A DNA stretch of 64,000 nt from Methylobacter marinus A45. GTDB lineage: Bacteria > Pseudomonadota > Gammaproteobacteria > Methylococcales > Methylomonadaceae. This document shows, piece by piece, positions 32,877 to 42,576 of the stretch (position 1 is its first letter; every line of letters begins with the position of its first letter). The notes beneath the pieces were generated by a model, which saw only the letters and a program-made list of their open reading frames with translations, was not told the DNA's origin and did not search any database. The DNA is taken from NCBI RefSeq assembly GCF_000383855.1, contig NZ_KB912877.1, positions 4,818,475-4,882,474 of the forward strand, read 5' to 3'. The position numbers were made by a program, and so were the translations under genes.

Positions 32877-33114
32877 GGACTGCCTCCTTTCACTGATATG
32901 AGATAAAACTTCGCCAGCTCGCTGTCTCCGTCTAGCTTATTTCCACCGATCATCTTTCGAACCGTTGACACCGTACTGCACCCTTCGTTCCGATGCGATG
33001 ATTTCAACTTTGACAGATCTTGCCATCTTCCGGATGGAACTAAGCAAGAGCATGTATGCCAAAACAAGGCAATGGTCGTTCATTTTTTGCAAACTTTTGA
33101 GATAAGGGGAAAAA

Positions 33115-34707
33115 ATGACTTACATCAAGCTTACCTGGCTCACATTGATGACTTTGGCGGTTAGTCTGACATTTACCTATGGATCAGCCGCGGCCCAACC
33201 CGCTCAGTCGTCCGAAAAGAAGCCCAATATCGTTATCATCTGGGGTGACGACATCGGCCAGTCCAACATCAGCACTTATTCAAAGGGGTTAATGGGCTAC
33301 CGGACCCCCAACATCGATCGGATAGCCAACGAAGGAGTCACTTTCACCGACTATTACGGCGAGCAGAGCTGCACGGCAGGACGTTCCGCTTTCATCACCG
33401 GACAGAGCGTATTCCGTACCGGCTTGAGCAAAGTGGGTATGCCGGGCGCCGATTCGGGCCTGCGCAAGGAAGATCCAACCATCGCCGAGTTATTAAAAGC
33501 CCAAGGCTATGTCACTGGCCAGTTTGGCAAGAACCACCTGGGCGACAAGGACGAGTTTCTGCCCACCGCTCATGGCTTCGATGAATTCTACGGCAACCTC
33601 TACCATCTCAACGCCGAGGAGGAACCGGAATTGCCGGACTACCCGAAAGAAGCCGACTTTCCGGAATTCCGCAAGAAATTCGGCCCGCGCGGCGTGATTC
33701 ATAGCTTCGCCAATCCCGACGGTACTCAGAAGATAGAAGATACGGGTCCACTCACCAAAAAGCGCATGGAAACCATCGACGACGATATTGCCGCACGCGC
33801 CGCCGAGTTTATCGACAAGCAAGCCAAGGCCGGCAAGCCCCTGTTCGTCTGGGTCAACTTCACCCACATGCATTTCCGCACTCACACGAAACCCGAGAGT
33901 CTGGGCAAGGCCGGGCGCTGGCAGAGTCCGTATCACGACACCATGATCGACCACGATAAAAACGTGGGCACCGTACTGGCCAAGCTCGATGAATTGGGCA
34001 TCGCCGATAACACCATCGTCATGTACAGCACCGATAACGGCCCGCACATGAACACCTGGCCGGATGGCGCCATGACGCCTTTCCGCAGCGAGAAAAACAC
34101 CAACTGGGAAGGTGCCTACCGCGTGCCGGCCATGGTGCGCTGGCCGGGTCACATCAATCCCGGCACGATCTCCAACGACATCATTTCCCACCTGGACTGG
34201 GCGCCCACCCTGTTGGCCGCGGCCGGGGCGCCCGACGTCAAGGACAAGCTTCTCAAGGGCTACAAGGCCGGCAGGAAAAACTTCAAAGTCCATCTTGACG
34301 GTTATAACCAACTGCCGTATCTGACCGGCCAGGAACAAAAAAGCCCCCGCCAGGATTTCTTTTATTTCTCCGACGACGGCGACCTGACAGCGTTGCGCTA
34401 CGATAACTGGAAGCTAGTGTTCGCCCAGCAGCGGGAAGCGGGCACGCTGGCGGTATGGGGCGAACCCTTCGTCAAGACAAGGATTCCATGGCTGTACAAC
34501 CTGCGCACTGATCCTTACGAGAAGGCGTCCATCACATCCAATACCTACTGGGATTGGTATCTTGACCATGCCTTCCTGATGGTGCCGGCCCAGAGCAGCG
34601 TCGGCAAATTTCTGGCCACGTTCAAAGACTATCCGCCCCGCCAGAAAGCGGCCAGCTTCACTATCGACCAGGTCATGGAGCAACTGAAGACGCCGATTAA
34701 CAGGTGA
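33115..34707 (+). CDS. Arylsulfatase (type I, formylglycine), periplasmic, copy 1
   Basis: 530 residues, AAGGGG before the ATG. Signal peptide MTLAVSLTFTYGSAAAQ. Sulfatase core: PNIVIIWGDDIG with metal-binding Asp45-Asp46, and the maturation motif Cys86-T-A-G-R90, where Cys is converted to formylglycine. Further conserved blocks are GYVTGQFGKNHLGD (Lys139, His141), the MYSTDNGPHMNTWPDG metal site and FRSEKNTNWEGAYRVPAMVRWPG. The enzyme should hydrolyse sulfate esters in the periplasm. No formylglycine-generating enzyme (SUMF1-type) or anSME gene is in the window. It opens the rightward group towards the sulfotransferase. Confidence 0.95.
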   Translation: MTYIKLTWLTLMTLAVSLTFTYGSAAAQPAQSSEKKPNIVIIWGDDIGQSNISTYSKGLMGYRTPNIDRIANEGVTFTDYYGEQSCTAGRSAFITGQSVFRTGLSKVGMPGADSGLRKEDPTIAELLKAQGYVTGQFGKNHLGDKDEFLPTAHGFDEFYGNLYHLNAEEEPELPDYPKEADFPEFRKKFGPRGVIHSFANPDGTQKIEDTGPLTKKRMETIDDDIAARAAEFIDKQAKAGKPLFVWVNFTHMHFRTHTKPESLGKAGRWQSPYHDTMIDHDKNVGTVLAKLDELGIADNTIVMYSTDNGPHMNTWPDGAMTPFRSEKNTNWEGAYRVPAMVRWPGHINPGTISNDIISHLDWAPTLLAAAGAPDVKDKLLKGYKAGRKNFKVHLDGYNQLPYLTGQEQKSPRQDFFYFSDDGDLTALRYDNWKLVFAQQREAGTLAVWGEPFVKTRIPWLYNLRTDPYEKASITSNTYWDWYLDHAFLMVPAQSSVGKFLATFKDYPPRQKAASFTIDQVMEQLKTPINR

Positions 34708-34727
34708 CATCCGTTTGACAGGTTAAT

Positions 34728-34763
34728 CGCGGTCGCCGAAAAAAACCGGCGGCCGCGTTTTTT
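34728..34763 (+). terminator. Rho-independent terminator after arylsulfatase 1
   Basis: Stem CGCGGTCGCCG (34728-34738) with CGGCGGCCGCG (34747-34757), one G-T wobble, then six T residues (34758-34763). Positioned 20 bp downstream of the arylsulfatase stop, so the following genes probably have their own promoter. Confidence 0.8.
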
Positions 34764-34880
34764 ATGTATGTTTTTTTGCGTGAGCATTCTGAAGCCGGCC
34801 GGCCCCCCTGAACAGGCCCTATCATTACAGTCCAGAAATGGTTGAGTGTTTGCTTGAACGTTTTAAATCAGGAGACTTCC

Positions 34881-35279
34881 ATGCCATTCAAAATGAGGGA
34901 CTTTGTTTATTGGTCAGGACTTTACAACGGCGGCTTAGCTGTGATCCTGCTGTTTCCGCCGGTCTACCGAATACTCGGCCTCAATATCCCGGCTCCTTTG
35001 TGGGGCTGGCTACTTGCCGGTTTCCTTGGCTTTACCAGCGCGGTTCTGATTCTGTCCTCCCGCGACCTCAGCCATCGCGCTTCCTTTGTATACTGGGAAT
35101 CATTGCTGCGCTACGCTGCTGCACTGCTACTCGTTCCAGCGGGTCTTTTCGGTGATCTGGGCTTGATTGCCGTGCCGTTGGGGCTGACGGATCTGGCAAT
35201 TGGCCTGGTTTATATGATCGGCTTGCCCAAGGAACTCGATGCTCCCCATCGTTCCTTGTTTTGGGACAGGCTTGAATGA
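34881..35279 (+). CDS. Four-helix inner-membrane protein, 132 aa
   Basis: ATG at 34881 chosen because AGGAGA precedes it at good spacing; the frame also opens at 34842. Sequence MPFKMRDFVYWSGLYNGGLAVILLFPPVYRILGL with helices around 14-33, 38-58, 75-95 and 100-120 and the C-terminal PKELDAPHRSLFWDRLE. No family recognised with certainty. It sits between arylsulfatase 1 and the HAD gene. Confidence 0.7.
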   Translation: MPFKMRDFVYWSGLYNGGLAVILLFPPVYRILGLNIPAPLWGWLLAGFLGFTSAVLILSSRDLSHRASFVYWESLLRYAAALLLVPAGLFGDLGLIAVPLGLTDLAIGLVYMIGLPKELDAPHRSLFWDRLE

Positions 35280-35463
35280 ACCCCGCTATCCAGATCAAGG
35301 TTTGTTTTATACACGCAGCTTAAACGAATTCTATGACTGACCTTTGCCAGACAAGGCTGACACCGGTAAGCCACGGTTTGAAAAATCCAGGGAATCCGCC
35401 TCATGTTCGAAGACAGGCTCGATTCGACTTATATTTTGCGTCAACAAATGTATCGAGGACACC

Positions 35464-36486
35464 ATGAATCAATTATCCGGCATACGTTTAACATTTTATG
35501 GCTACCGTAGCATCCTGTGCTTCTTATTGTTGTCGTTTTCGATGGTCACTCATGCCCGAACCGCAGATCCCCTGCCCTCGTGGAACAGCGGACCGGTCAA
35601 GACCGCTATCGTAAAATTCGTCAAAGAGACGACTCAAAAAGGCGGCAGGCATTTCATAGCGCCCGCCAAACGCATCGCCGTGTTCGACAACGATGGCACC
35701 CTGTGGTCCGAACAGCCTCTGTATGTTCAGCTCGCTTTCGCGCTTGATCGCGTCAAGGCGCTTAGCCCTCGGCATCCTGAATGGAAAGACACGGAGCCGT
35801 TCAAATCCGTGCTTGACGGAGACCTGAAGGCTGTAATGGCAGGCGGTGAACGCGCTTTGCTGGAACTGGTCATGGCCTCTCACGCGGGCATGACCACTGA
35901 AGAATTTGCTCAAATCGTCAAAGACTGGCTCGCTGAGGCAAAGCATCCGAAACACAACCGGCGCTATACCGAACTGGTTTATCAGCCGATGCTCGAATTG
36001 CTTGCCTATTTGCGCGGCAAAGGTTTCAAGATGTACATCTTATCCGGCGGCGGCATCGAGTTCATGCGGCCATGGACCGAGAAAGTGTATGGCATCCCGC
36101 CGGAGCAGGTTATCGGCAGCAGCATCAAAACCAAATTCGAATTTCAGGGCGGTAAACCGGTGCTTATGCGCCTGCCGGAGGTCGACTTTATCGACGACAA
36201 GGACGGCAAGCCAGTGGCTATCAATAAATTCATAGGTCACAGGCCAATCGCCGCATTCGGCAATTCCGACGGCGATCTGCAAATGCTGCAATGGACGACA
36301 GCCGGCGATGGCCCGCGTTTCGGGCTTCTCGTTCATCATACCGACGACAAACGCGAGACGGCCTATGACCGGCAATCCTCCATCGGGCGGCTTGACAAAG
36401 CGCTTGATGAGGCCGGGCAGAAAGGCTGGACTGTGGTTGACATGAAAAAGGACTGGAAGCGGATTTTTCCCTTGAAGAAACCCTGA
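35464..36486 (+). CDS. Exported HAD-superfamily phosphatase-like protein
   Basis: 340 residues from the ATG at 35464 (GAGGA 6 bp upstream). Signal peptide SILCFLLLSFSMVTHART. HAD motifs: I, IAVFDNDGTLW (nucleophile Asp in DNDGT); II, MYILSGGGIEFM; III, region around DKDGKPVAINKF with a Lys; IV, AAFGNSDGDLQML. Helical cap between motifs I and II. Such periplasmic HAD enzymes usually hydrolyse phosphomonoesters such as phosphoserine-like or lipid-linked phosphates. Neighbours suggest a role with the sulfatase island. Confidence 0.88.
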   Translation: MNQLSGIRLTFYGYRSILCFLLLSFSMVTHARTADPLPSWNSGPVKTAIVKFVKETTQKGGRHFIAPAKRIAVFDNDGTLWSEQPLYVQLAFALDRVKALSPRHPEWKDTEPFKSVLDGDLKAVMAGGERALLELVMASHAGMTTEEFAQIVKDWLAEAKHPKHNRRYTELVYQPMLELLAYLRGKGFKMYILSGGGIEFMRPWTEKVYGIPPEQVIGSSIKTKFEFQGGKPVLMRLPEVDFIDDKDGKPVAINKFIGHRPIAAFGNSDGDLQMLQWTTAGDGPRFGLLVHHTDDKRETAYDRQSSIGRLDKALDEAGQKGWTVVDMKKDWKRIFPLKKP

Positions 36487-36789
36487 TCGGGCGCCCGTTC
36501 CCGTATTTTAAGCAGCAGCGTTTTATCCTGAAATGCCCCGCCGGATCTCAAAGAAATCTTCAGATAATAAACAAGAATTTGATAGCCCCGCGCTTTGGTC
36601 AATCACTCCGCGCGCTTCCGCTTCATCCATGCATATCATATTTTCATAAACCGCGCATTCCCGGAATGCAAGACGAATACGATAGGTATTTTACCCAAGT
36701 TATTTTGCCGGGCTTTTCCTATATTCTTTGCCGAAGCACAGTTTCAGATTTGCTTCCTCGATATCCCACAATACGATCGATCTTCCGTT

Positions 36790-37866
36790 ATGGACAAATC
36801 CTACCGTGAGGTTTGTAACATACAGATAAAGCGCACAGTGATCGTTACCCTGATCGCTGTGGTGAGCCTGTCTATCTACGCGGCTGATTTGATCGATCGT
36901 CGGACCGGTCAATCCAGGGCGGACTATAGCGCATGGAGCAAAACCAACAAGCCGGCCAGCCTGGAAGATCGCCTGAAAGGCCCCGCGTTTCCGCCGACCG
37001 ACGAGACAATGTTCCTGTCCCAGGTCTACCCTTCTGATCGGCCGGCAAATCCCGCCGCAGCCTCCGGCACGCCGATTACGGAGCAACAGTTGAGAGCCCA
37101 GGTCAATCAAATAGCCGGGCAGCCTGGACTGAAGATCATGGATGATCCCGCAATCCAGGCCAAAACGCGGGACCTTCTGTTGCGGGCGGCCTTAGCGACG
37201 ACTGTCGACAGCACAGCGGGAGGGACGGCGGACGCCATCAAAAGCGACGTTTATTCCAGTGTCGCCTTCGGGCGTCTTGCAACTGGCGATGGTGTGGCCG
37301 CGCATGTTATTGACGATGGAACCGGGCACTTTAAAATCATTGTCAATGAGAACTACCGGCACGAGGATATCCGCCTGTTGGGCATCTTATTGGGGCATGA
37401 AGTCCTGCATCAGGATGCCAGGCTGTCCGTTCGGGAAGAATTGATAGCCCATACCTTTGAAATTTTGGCTTATGTCCGGCATGTCATAAAAGACCCCAGG
37501 CTGGCCAGCCAGGGTACGGAGCTGGTCCGCTTTTTGAACACTGTGGCGATGGGACTCCTGAACAGCCGGCGGCCTGACGGCTTGATCCATCTGCTGGAAG
37601 GGCGGGATGAAGCCATCTGGCCGGGATCGAACAGCTCAGTGGCTTATCTGGCGCAGAATTTCATTGAAGCCGGTTTGGGCCTCGACACGCCGGGCAACGA
37701 GGCCTTGCTTTACGCAATGCGCCAATTGACCGGGAATAAGGAAATAAAAGAAGCCAACTTTGACGACGACACCCTGATTTTGCTGGATGAAAACATCAAC
37801 ACCCTGCTCAGCCCTGAAGACTGGATCGCTCTGGCTGAAGCGCTCAAGCTGGATACCGGCACCTGA
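36790..37866 (+). CDS. Exported HExxH-containing protein, putative metallopeptidase-like
   Basis: 358 residues from the ATG at 36790; the frame continues upstream to 36595 but lacks protein-like features. An N-terminal signal (TVIVTLIAVVSLSIYAAD) is followed by a Pro/Asp-rich segment and a central domain with LLGILLGHEVLHQDARLSVREELIAHTFEILAY. HEVLH (203-207) fits the zincin HExxH pattern and the Glu pair at 216-217 could provide a third ligand. The remainder resembles no peptidase family I know. No clear ribosome binding site, so the start is uncertain. It is followed 93 bp later by another exported protein in the same direction. Confidence 0.65.
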   Translation: MDKSYREVCNIQIKRTVIVTLIAVVSLSIYAADLIDRRTGQSRADYSAWSKTNKPASLEDRLKGPAFPPTDETMFLSQVYPSDRPANPAAASGTPITEQQLRAQVNQIAGQPGLKIMDDPAIQAKTRDLLLRAALATTVDSTAGGTADAIKSDVYSSVAFGRLATGDGVAAHVIDDGTGHFKIIVNENYRHEDIRLLGILLGHEVLHQDARLSVREELIAHTFEILAYVRHVIKDPRLASQGTELVRFLNTVAMGLLNSRRPDGLIHLLEGRDEAIWPGSNSSVAYLAQNFIEAGLGLDTPGNEALLYAMRQLTGNKEIKEANFDDDTLILLDENINTLLSPEDWIALAEALKLDTGT

Positions 37867-37959
37867 AATGACCGTTTAGCCGGATTGTTTTTCCCTACCC
37901 ATGAACGTTTATAGTTTATTTTACTAGCCTGCACAGCTTGAAGATCGAGGAGTCGCACA

Positions 37960-38997
37960 ATGTCAGGAATATTAAATCATGCTGCCGCCATCGCATGCCT
38001 GTTAGGCATCAGTTTTATTGTGACGGGAATTCCTGCTTTTGCTGAACCGCCGGCGGTCGAGGAGGTCTTGAGCGTATTGGAAATGGATGAGCGTCAGATT
38101 AACGAACTTGCACAAGGACAACCCGTCATTTATGCCTTGAGCGAGAACCGCTCCGATGAGATTGCCGCAGGCATTGCCTGGTATCTGCCGGTTCCCTTGG
38201 CCAAGGTGGCCGGACATTTGCGGACGGATAATCCGGATTTGCTCGACGTTGATGTCACTGTCCATGGGATGTTGACGGCGCACAGTAAAGTGGATGCCTT
38301 GTCGCCTGTCGTTCTGTCTGACGAAGAAACCGAGGCTTTGTTGGATGCCGAACCGGGCGACAAATTCAATCTCTCCGGCCACGAGATCGAGAAATTAAAA
38401 ACTCTCAAGCGCACTTCCAATGGCTCCCCCCATAAAGCCATCCGGGACACAATCGAACAACGCTACCGTGAGATTCTTTTCGATCGATTTGAAGCCTACC
38501 AACGCAATGGAACCTATGCAATAGCCTCTTATGCGCGTGAGAAGAACCTGAATATCAAGCCTTCCGTGGAACTTGACCAGGCCGCAAACGCAAGCGTCAT
38601 CCTGGCGCGCTACGTTCCAGACTTGCACAAAGCCTGGATAAACTACCCGACAACATTGCCGCCCAAAACGAACGAGATGTTCCAGTGGGTCGAAAAAAAC
38701 GTGCAAAACCGGCCGGCCGTCATTCTCAGACACCACGTCAATTACGATTGGAACGGCGGGACATTGATTCTAACCCGTGAATTCTATGCGTCGCATTCAT
38801 ACAATTCCAGCCAATGGATCACCGGCTGTCTGGCGTTTCGCGATGGTACGGTGGTCTTTCAGCAAGTGCGCAGTTATGCCGATCAGTTAGCAGGAGTTGC
38901 AACCGATGTCAGGCATTTAATAGGCCGGAAGTTATTGAAAAACAAAATGCTCAAGTCTTTTGAACGGCTTTGCGGAGTCCTGGGGCAGTGCCATTGA
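37960..38997 (+). CDS. Exported protein of unknown function, 345 aa
   Basis: Signal peptide AIACLLGISFIVTGIPAFAEP; GAGGAG about 8 bp before the ATG. The mature protein has EVLSVLEMDERQINELAQGQPVIYALSE, a central Glu/Lys-rich helix (GHEIEKLKTLKR, AIRDTIEQRYREILFDRFEAYQRNGTYAIASYAREK) and a C-terminal beta-rich part ending in CLAFRDGTVVFQQVRSYADQLAGVATDVRHLIGRKLLKNKMLKSFERL. I recognise no family. Expression next to a HExxH protein and a sulfotransferase places it in the island's rightward arm. A weak hairpin spans its stop codon (38986-39010). The 341 bp to the next gene hold no further gene. Confidence 0.75.
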   Translation: MSGILNHAAAIACLLGISFIVTGIPAFAEPPAVEEVLSVLEMDERQINELAQGQPVIYALSENRSDEIAAGIAWYLPVPLAKVAGHLRTDNPDLLDVDVTVHGMLTAHSKVDALSPVVLSDEETEALLDAEPGDKFNLSGHEIEKLKTLKRTSNGSPHKAIRDTIEQRYREILFDRFEAYQRNGTYAIASYAREKNLNIKPSVELDQAANASVILARYVPDLHKAWINYPTTLPPKTNEMFQWVEKNVQNRPAVILRHHVNYDWNGGTLILTREFYASHSYNSSQWITGCLAFRDGTVVFQQVRSYADQLAGVATDVRHLIGRKLLKNKMLKSFERLCGVLGQCH

Positions 38998-39338
38998 TTG
39001 ACTGGCACTGCGGTTTTCAATCCACCAGGCCAATTGTCCTGGCCATCAGCCTGCCACGGCGATACAGTCCTTGCAATCCATAGCATCGCATTAACAAACA
39101 ACAGATCGCCAACAGCGATTCAACCTTGATCACTGGCTGTGCCCGGCATCATCTGATCAATTGGCTCTGATTGCTCGTTGCATAAGAATTTTTCTTGCCA
39201 TTGAAGGGTCTATTCAATGAGTTGACAAGATTATCTTATTTGATTGGCGACATACTTTAAATGCTAGAGACTTGTCATGAGCTCAGGAAAGCCAAACTGT
39301 CCAGATGATATCCATCGCCAACAATGGAGACTCCAGGT

Positions 39339-40466
39339 ATGTATTTCAACTATCGCGATTTCCTTAAAGCCTTGCGTATTGCCCTGTTACAGAAACATTT
39401 CCGTTTACGCCGCTGGCTCTATGTCCTGTTCTTCAGCAATCTCTTTCTTTCATTCATAGTTTTGTTGGCGTTCTTCAGATGGCTGGACACCCTCTTGTTC
39501 CCCGGCTTTCGGAAAATCGTAGTCCGTCAACCGGTATTCATCATCGCTCCGCCCCGTAGCGGGACGACTTTTCTCCAACAAGTGCTATGCCAGGACGAGG
39601 AACGCTTCATCTACTGGAAAATGTACCAGACTATCTTCCCTTCCATCTGTTTTCAAAAGCTGATCGATGCTCTGGTTTACCTTGACCATAAGCTGGGCGG
39701 CCTATTCAGCAGGTTCCTGGATTGGTGTGAAAAAAAGTGGTTCGGCGGATGGGATGATCTGCACATGATGCGGCTGGACCAGGCGGAAGAGGACGGAGGC
39801 ATCTATCTCTACGCGTTCGCTTCCGAAGCCATCTACCTGCTGTTCCCCTTCATAGAGCAACTTTGGAATGTAGGTTTTCCCGATGCCCTTCCAGCCGAAA
39901 AACGCCAAAAACTGATGGCCTATTACCGGAACTGTCTGCAGCGTCAGATTTATATCAACGGCCAGGGACGCACGATGCTGATAAAATCGACCCAATCATG
40001 CGGGGCAGTCGAGTCCATCAAAAAGGAATTCCCGGATGCGCGGTTCATTACTATCATCCGCGATCCCTTCGAATCAATTCCTTCCAATGTCAGCCTGACT
40101 GTTCCGGCCTGGCAGGCCCATTCCCCGGAAATTGCCAAGAATGGCCCAGAGTCTCGGTCTTACGCTGATCTGGTGGTGGAATGGTATAAACATCTGTTCC
40201 GTTTTCGCTCGCAAGTCTCTTCGGAAAGTTATTTCTGCATTGATTACCGCGATCTCAGGAACGATCCCATCGGGACTATTGAGAGGCTGTACGACCATTT
40301 CGGCTGGACCATGAGTGAATACTTTCGGGACAAGCTGAGGACTATCGGAGCCCGGAATAAGAATTATCAAAGTAATCATCACTACACACTGGAAGAATTC
40401 GGATTATCCCGCCAGACGATAGAAAAGGAACTGGCGCCCATACTGGAAGCTTATGGTCTAGTCTGA
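39339..40466 (+). CDS. Sulfotransferase family protein, membrane-anchored
   Basis: 375 residues; the ATG at 39339 has GGAG 9 bp upstream, whereas an in-frame ATG at 39324 has none. One hydrophobic segment near 26-48 (LYVLFFSNLFLSFIVLLAFF). The PAPS 5'-phosphosulfate loop is seen as IIAPPRSGTTFLQQ (68-81) and the 3'-phosphate loop as DARFITIIRDPFESIPSNVS. This matches Sulfotransfer_1/3 enzymes that transfer sulfate from PAPS to hydroxyls. The orientation of the anchored enzyme is probably cytoplasmic. Finding it with two sulfatases suggests a cell-envelope molecule is sulfated here. The substrate is unknown. Confidence 0.85.
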   Translation: MYFNYRDFLKALRIALLQKHFRLRRWLYVLFFSNLFLSFIVLLAFFRWLDTLLFPGFRKIVVRQPVFIIAPPRSGTTFLQQVLCQDEERFIYWKMYQTIFPSICFQKLIDALVYLDHKLGGLFSRFLDWCEKKWFGGWDDLHMMRLDQAEEDGGIYLYAFASEAIYLLFPFIEQLWNVGFPDALPAEKRQKLMAYYRNCLQRQIYINGQGRTMLIKSTQSCGAVESIKKEFPDARFITIIRDPFESIPSNVSLTVPAWQAHSPEIAKNGPESRSYADLVVEWYKHLFRFRSQVSSESYFCIDYRDLRNDPIGTIERLYDHFGWTMSEYFRDKLRTIGARNKNYQSNHHYTLEEFGLSRQTIEKELAPILEAYGLV

Positions 40467-40505
40467 GCATGTGCCGAGTGATAAAGATAATGTCCAAAGT
40501 GACAA

Positions 40506-40822
40506 GTTAGCCTGAATATTTCACCACGAAGGACACGAACGCCTCCAAGGACAGGAAATGATCCCGTCATTTCTCTGCATTCACCCCATCCATGGGGATT
40601 ATGGAGGCGGTAGAATTGCGTCTGGAACAGCAATCGAGTACACGAAGGCTTTTCAATTCAAATACTTAGAAATATTTCATGATGAGCTTATGAAGTTATC
40701 GGTGATAAAGGATAACGCCATGATTTTCTTCGTGTTCTCGGCAACTGCTCCTGCGTTGCTCTACCTCCCACATCCATGCGGTCGTTCGTGTTCTCTGTGG
40801 TTTCATGAAATATCCGGGTTAG
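40506..40822. mobile_element. 317-bp dispersed element, copy 1 (inverted relative to copy at 60562)
   Basis: The segment is identical, except for one base that I could see, to the reverse complement of 60562-60878. The edges are imperfect inverted repeats (TTAGCCTGAATATTTCA / TGAAATATCCGGGTTA), suggesting a MITE-like unit. It contains no credible gene: the open frames on both strands give the same 90-odd residues in both copies because the DNA is the same. A shorter relative is at 23192. The remaining 40823-41178 shows nothing recognisable. Confidence 0.75.
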
Positions 40823-41178
40823 TGTCAAAATGCCGACACAGATAATGTCAAAATCTTGCACTTTAGCTTTCATGCTATGCTCAGGCAAAAACTCGGACGT
40901 CTGGCAACTTATCCGGTAGCTGATGACTGTTCGTCATATCGACGTGCTGAGGTTTGGGCAGGTTCCGTTGCTGAGCAAATAGTCGCCATCGGCACAGATC
41001 GTGTCAAAACGCATAAAATTTTCAACATTTTTTATCCGACCGCTGGTGATGAAGCCATCAGGCGGAGTTATCATGATTTTGGGCTTGCCCCAAAATAGGG
41101 TCATTACTGAAAACGGCTTCAGCAAGTTGGATAAGCCGTCGTACCAATAGCAACAGTCTGGGCCAAAATCAGCCACTC

Positions 41179-41619
41179 ATGTGTTCGATCCATCCGCCAT
41201 CTTATTCGCCACAATGGCAAGCGCCGCGCTTCGTATTCCTTCCGCTGTCTGCGCCGCTAACGCCTCATCCGCTACTGCACGCGCCATGGCGACCTGAAAT
41301 CGAGCTGACAACAAGGTTTATCGGCGGTGACGGACTTGTTCTGGTCAGTAAAGATGAATTGATCGTCATTGCCAACCGCGCATCAGGCAAAGTAACCGAA
41401 ACTGTTTTTTCAGTCCGCAGTGACGACAATTGGAATAGCGCCAAAGTTACAGATGAATATAAGTTCGGAAAGGTTTATTTGACGACAGGTGCAATAAGAA
41501 AAGACCAGCTTTATGTCTTACATAGTGATCTTGTTTCTTTGATGCAGGCTCCTCAAGATCAAAAAGCTAAACTGCGAACAAAAGCTACTATTCAACAGGT
41601 AGCTAACATTAGGCAGTAA
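41179..41619 (+). pseudogene. C-terminal fragment of a beta-propeller / SMP-30-like protein
   Basis: The last 100 codons (FIGGDGLVLVSKDELIVIANRASGKVTETVFSVRSDDNWNSAKVTDEYKFGKVYLTTGAIRKDQLYVLHSDLVSLM..TIQQVANI) resemble the final blades of a secreted SMP-30-type propeller: gDGLvl..d.lvVvan, ..W.sA.v, ..ttga.r.dqlYVL. The preceding 45 residues are Pro/His-rich and lack a signal peptide, so the gene appears to have lost its 5' half next to the 317-bp element. Family assignment is from pattern only. Confidence 0.45.
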
Positions 41620-41676
41620 AACATAGCTGTTAGATTAATCCGGCACAGTAAGGCGCATGGCTGTAAATCGACTACA

Positions 41677-42576
41677 TCAACCGGTGGAGTCGGTATTCTT
41701 TTTTCTATCGGCCAAGCGATAAAAGGCAACATGAAGAAGCCCCAGAAAAATCAACAGAAGGCCATTTGATACAACCGCCGCCACCACCGGCGTGCCAACG
41801 AAACTATCTATGGCGACAAGCAGCGCCAGGGCGATGTTCCGATTGGCAGTTCCAAAGGCGATCACTTGCCGACTGGCCGGCCTTGATCCGCCCAACGCGA
41901 GCCCTAACAAAAATGACAGTTCGCCCGCCAGGGCCATCGCCAACAGCGATTTCAAACCTGTCGCCACAATGCTCTCAAATTCCACATAGGTGACGAAGGC
42001 CAGAGATGCAGCACCGGCAGCTTCCGCCAGCCGTTCCAGAGGGCTGAGCATTCGGCAGGCCAAGACGGGTAATGCCTGGCGCAGAGCCATTCCTACAAGG
42101 ATCGGAAGCGTCACTGTGTTAAAAAGGATTGCCAGGCTCTTCAAAGGAAAAAACTTTAGTGCATCGGCGTAGCCGGCATAAGAGAATCTTGAGAGGCTCG
42201 CCTCGAAGACCAGCGGGGTAAGAAAAGTGGAAAATATTGGGAAGATCGCCGTCAGGCCAGCGGCGAGCGTCAGATTGCCGCCAGCCATTTTGACGAAAAC
42301 CGGCACGACCGGAGCAAACGGCGCTGCAGCCAGCAAAAGCATGCCGGCAGAAAGTTCCGGCGGCAGATCGAAACCCCACACGACAGCGGAAACCAATACG
42401 GGAACCAATATGAAATTAAGAGGCAAGACCACCAACAGCCGGCGCGACATAAGGGCCCGAGCCACGGACTGGAGATCGAGCCGCATACCGACCGCAAGTA
42501 AAAGTCCGCCAAGAGACAGCATAGTCAGGACGCGTATCAGGGTTTCAGGAGGGAATGGAATAAAATCAATCGACAT
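41677..42576 (-). CDS. Bile acid:sodium symporter (BASS/SBF) family transporter
   Basis: 299 residues, nine to ten helices. Characteristic blocks are LTMLSLGGLLLAVGMRLDLQSVARAL, NFILVPVLVSAVVWGFDLPPELSAGMLLLAAAPFAPVVPVFVKMAGGNLTLAAGLTAIFPIFSTFLTPLVF (SBF core with the discontinuous helix) and FGTANRNIALALLVAIDSF. Bacterial relatives move organic anions such as bile acids, pantoate or pyruvate with sodium. In the sulfatase island it could carry a sulfated or desulfated organic anion, but that is inference. The 355-bp gap to the divergent gene at 42932 holds no further gene. Confidence 0.88.
   Translation of the reverse strand: MSIDFIPFPPETLIRVLTMLSLGGLLLAVGMRLDLQSVARALMSRRLLVVLPLNFILVPVLVSAVVWGFDLPPELSAGMLLLAAAPFAPVVPVFVKMAGGNLTLAAGLTAIFPIFSTFLTPLVFEASLSRFSYAGYADALKFFPLKSLAILFNTVTLPILVGMALRQALPVLACRMLSPLERLAEAAGAASLAFVTYVEFESIVATGLKSLLAMALAGELSFLLGLALGGSRPASRQVIAFGTANRNIALALLVAIDSFVGTPVVAAVVSNGLLLIFLGLLHVAFYRLADRKKNTDSTG

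Noticed and set aside
40558-40845. 95-codon frame, repeated at 60416-60826
   Set aside because: The two frames agree only because the DNA is a 317-bp repeat; the ends diverge as soon as the repeat stops, and no ribosome binding site or family pattern is present.
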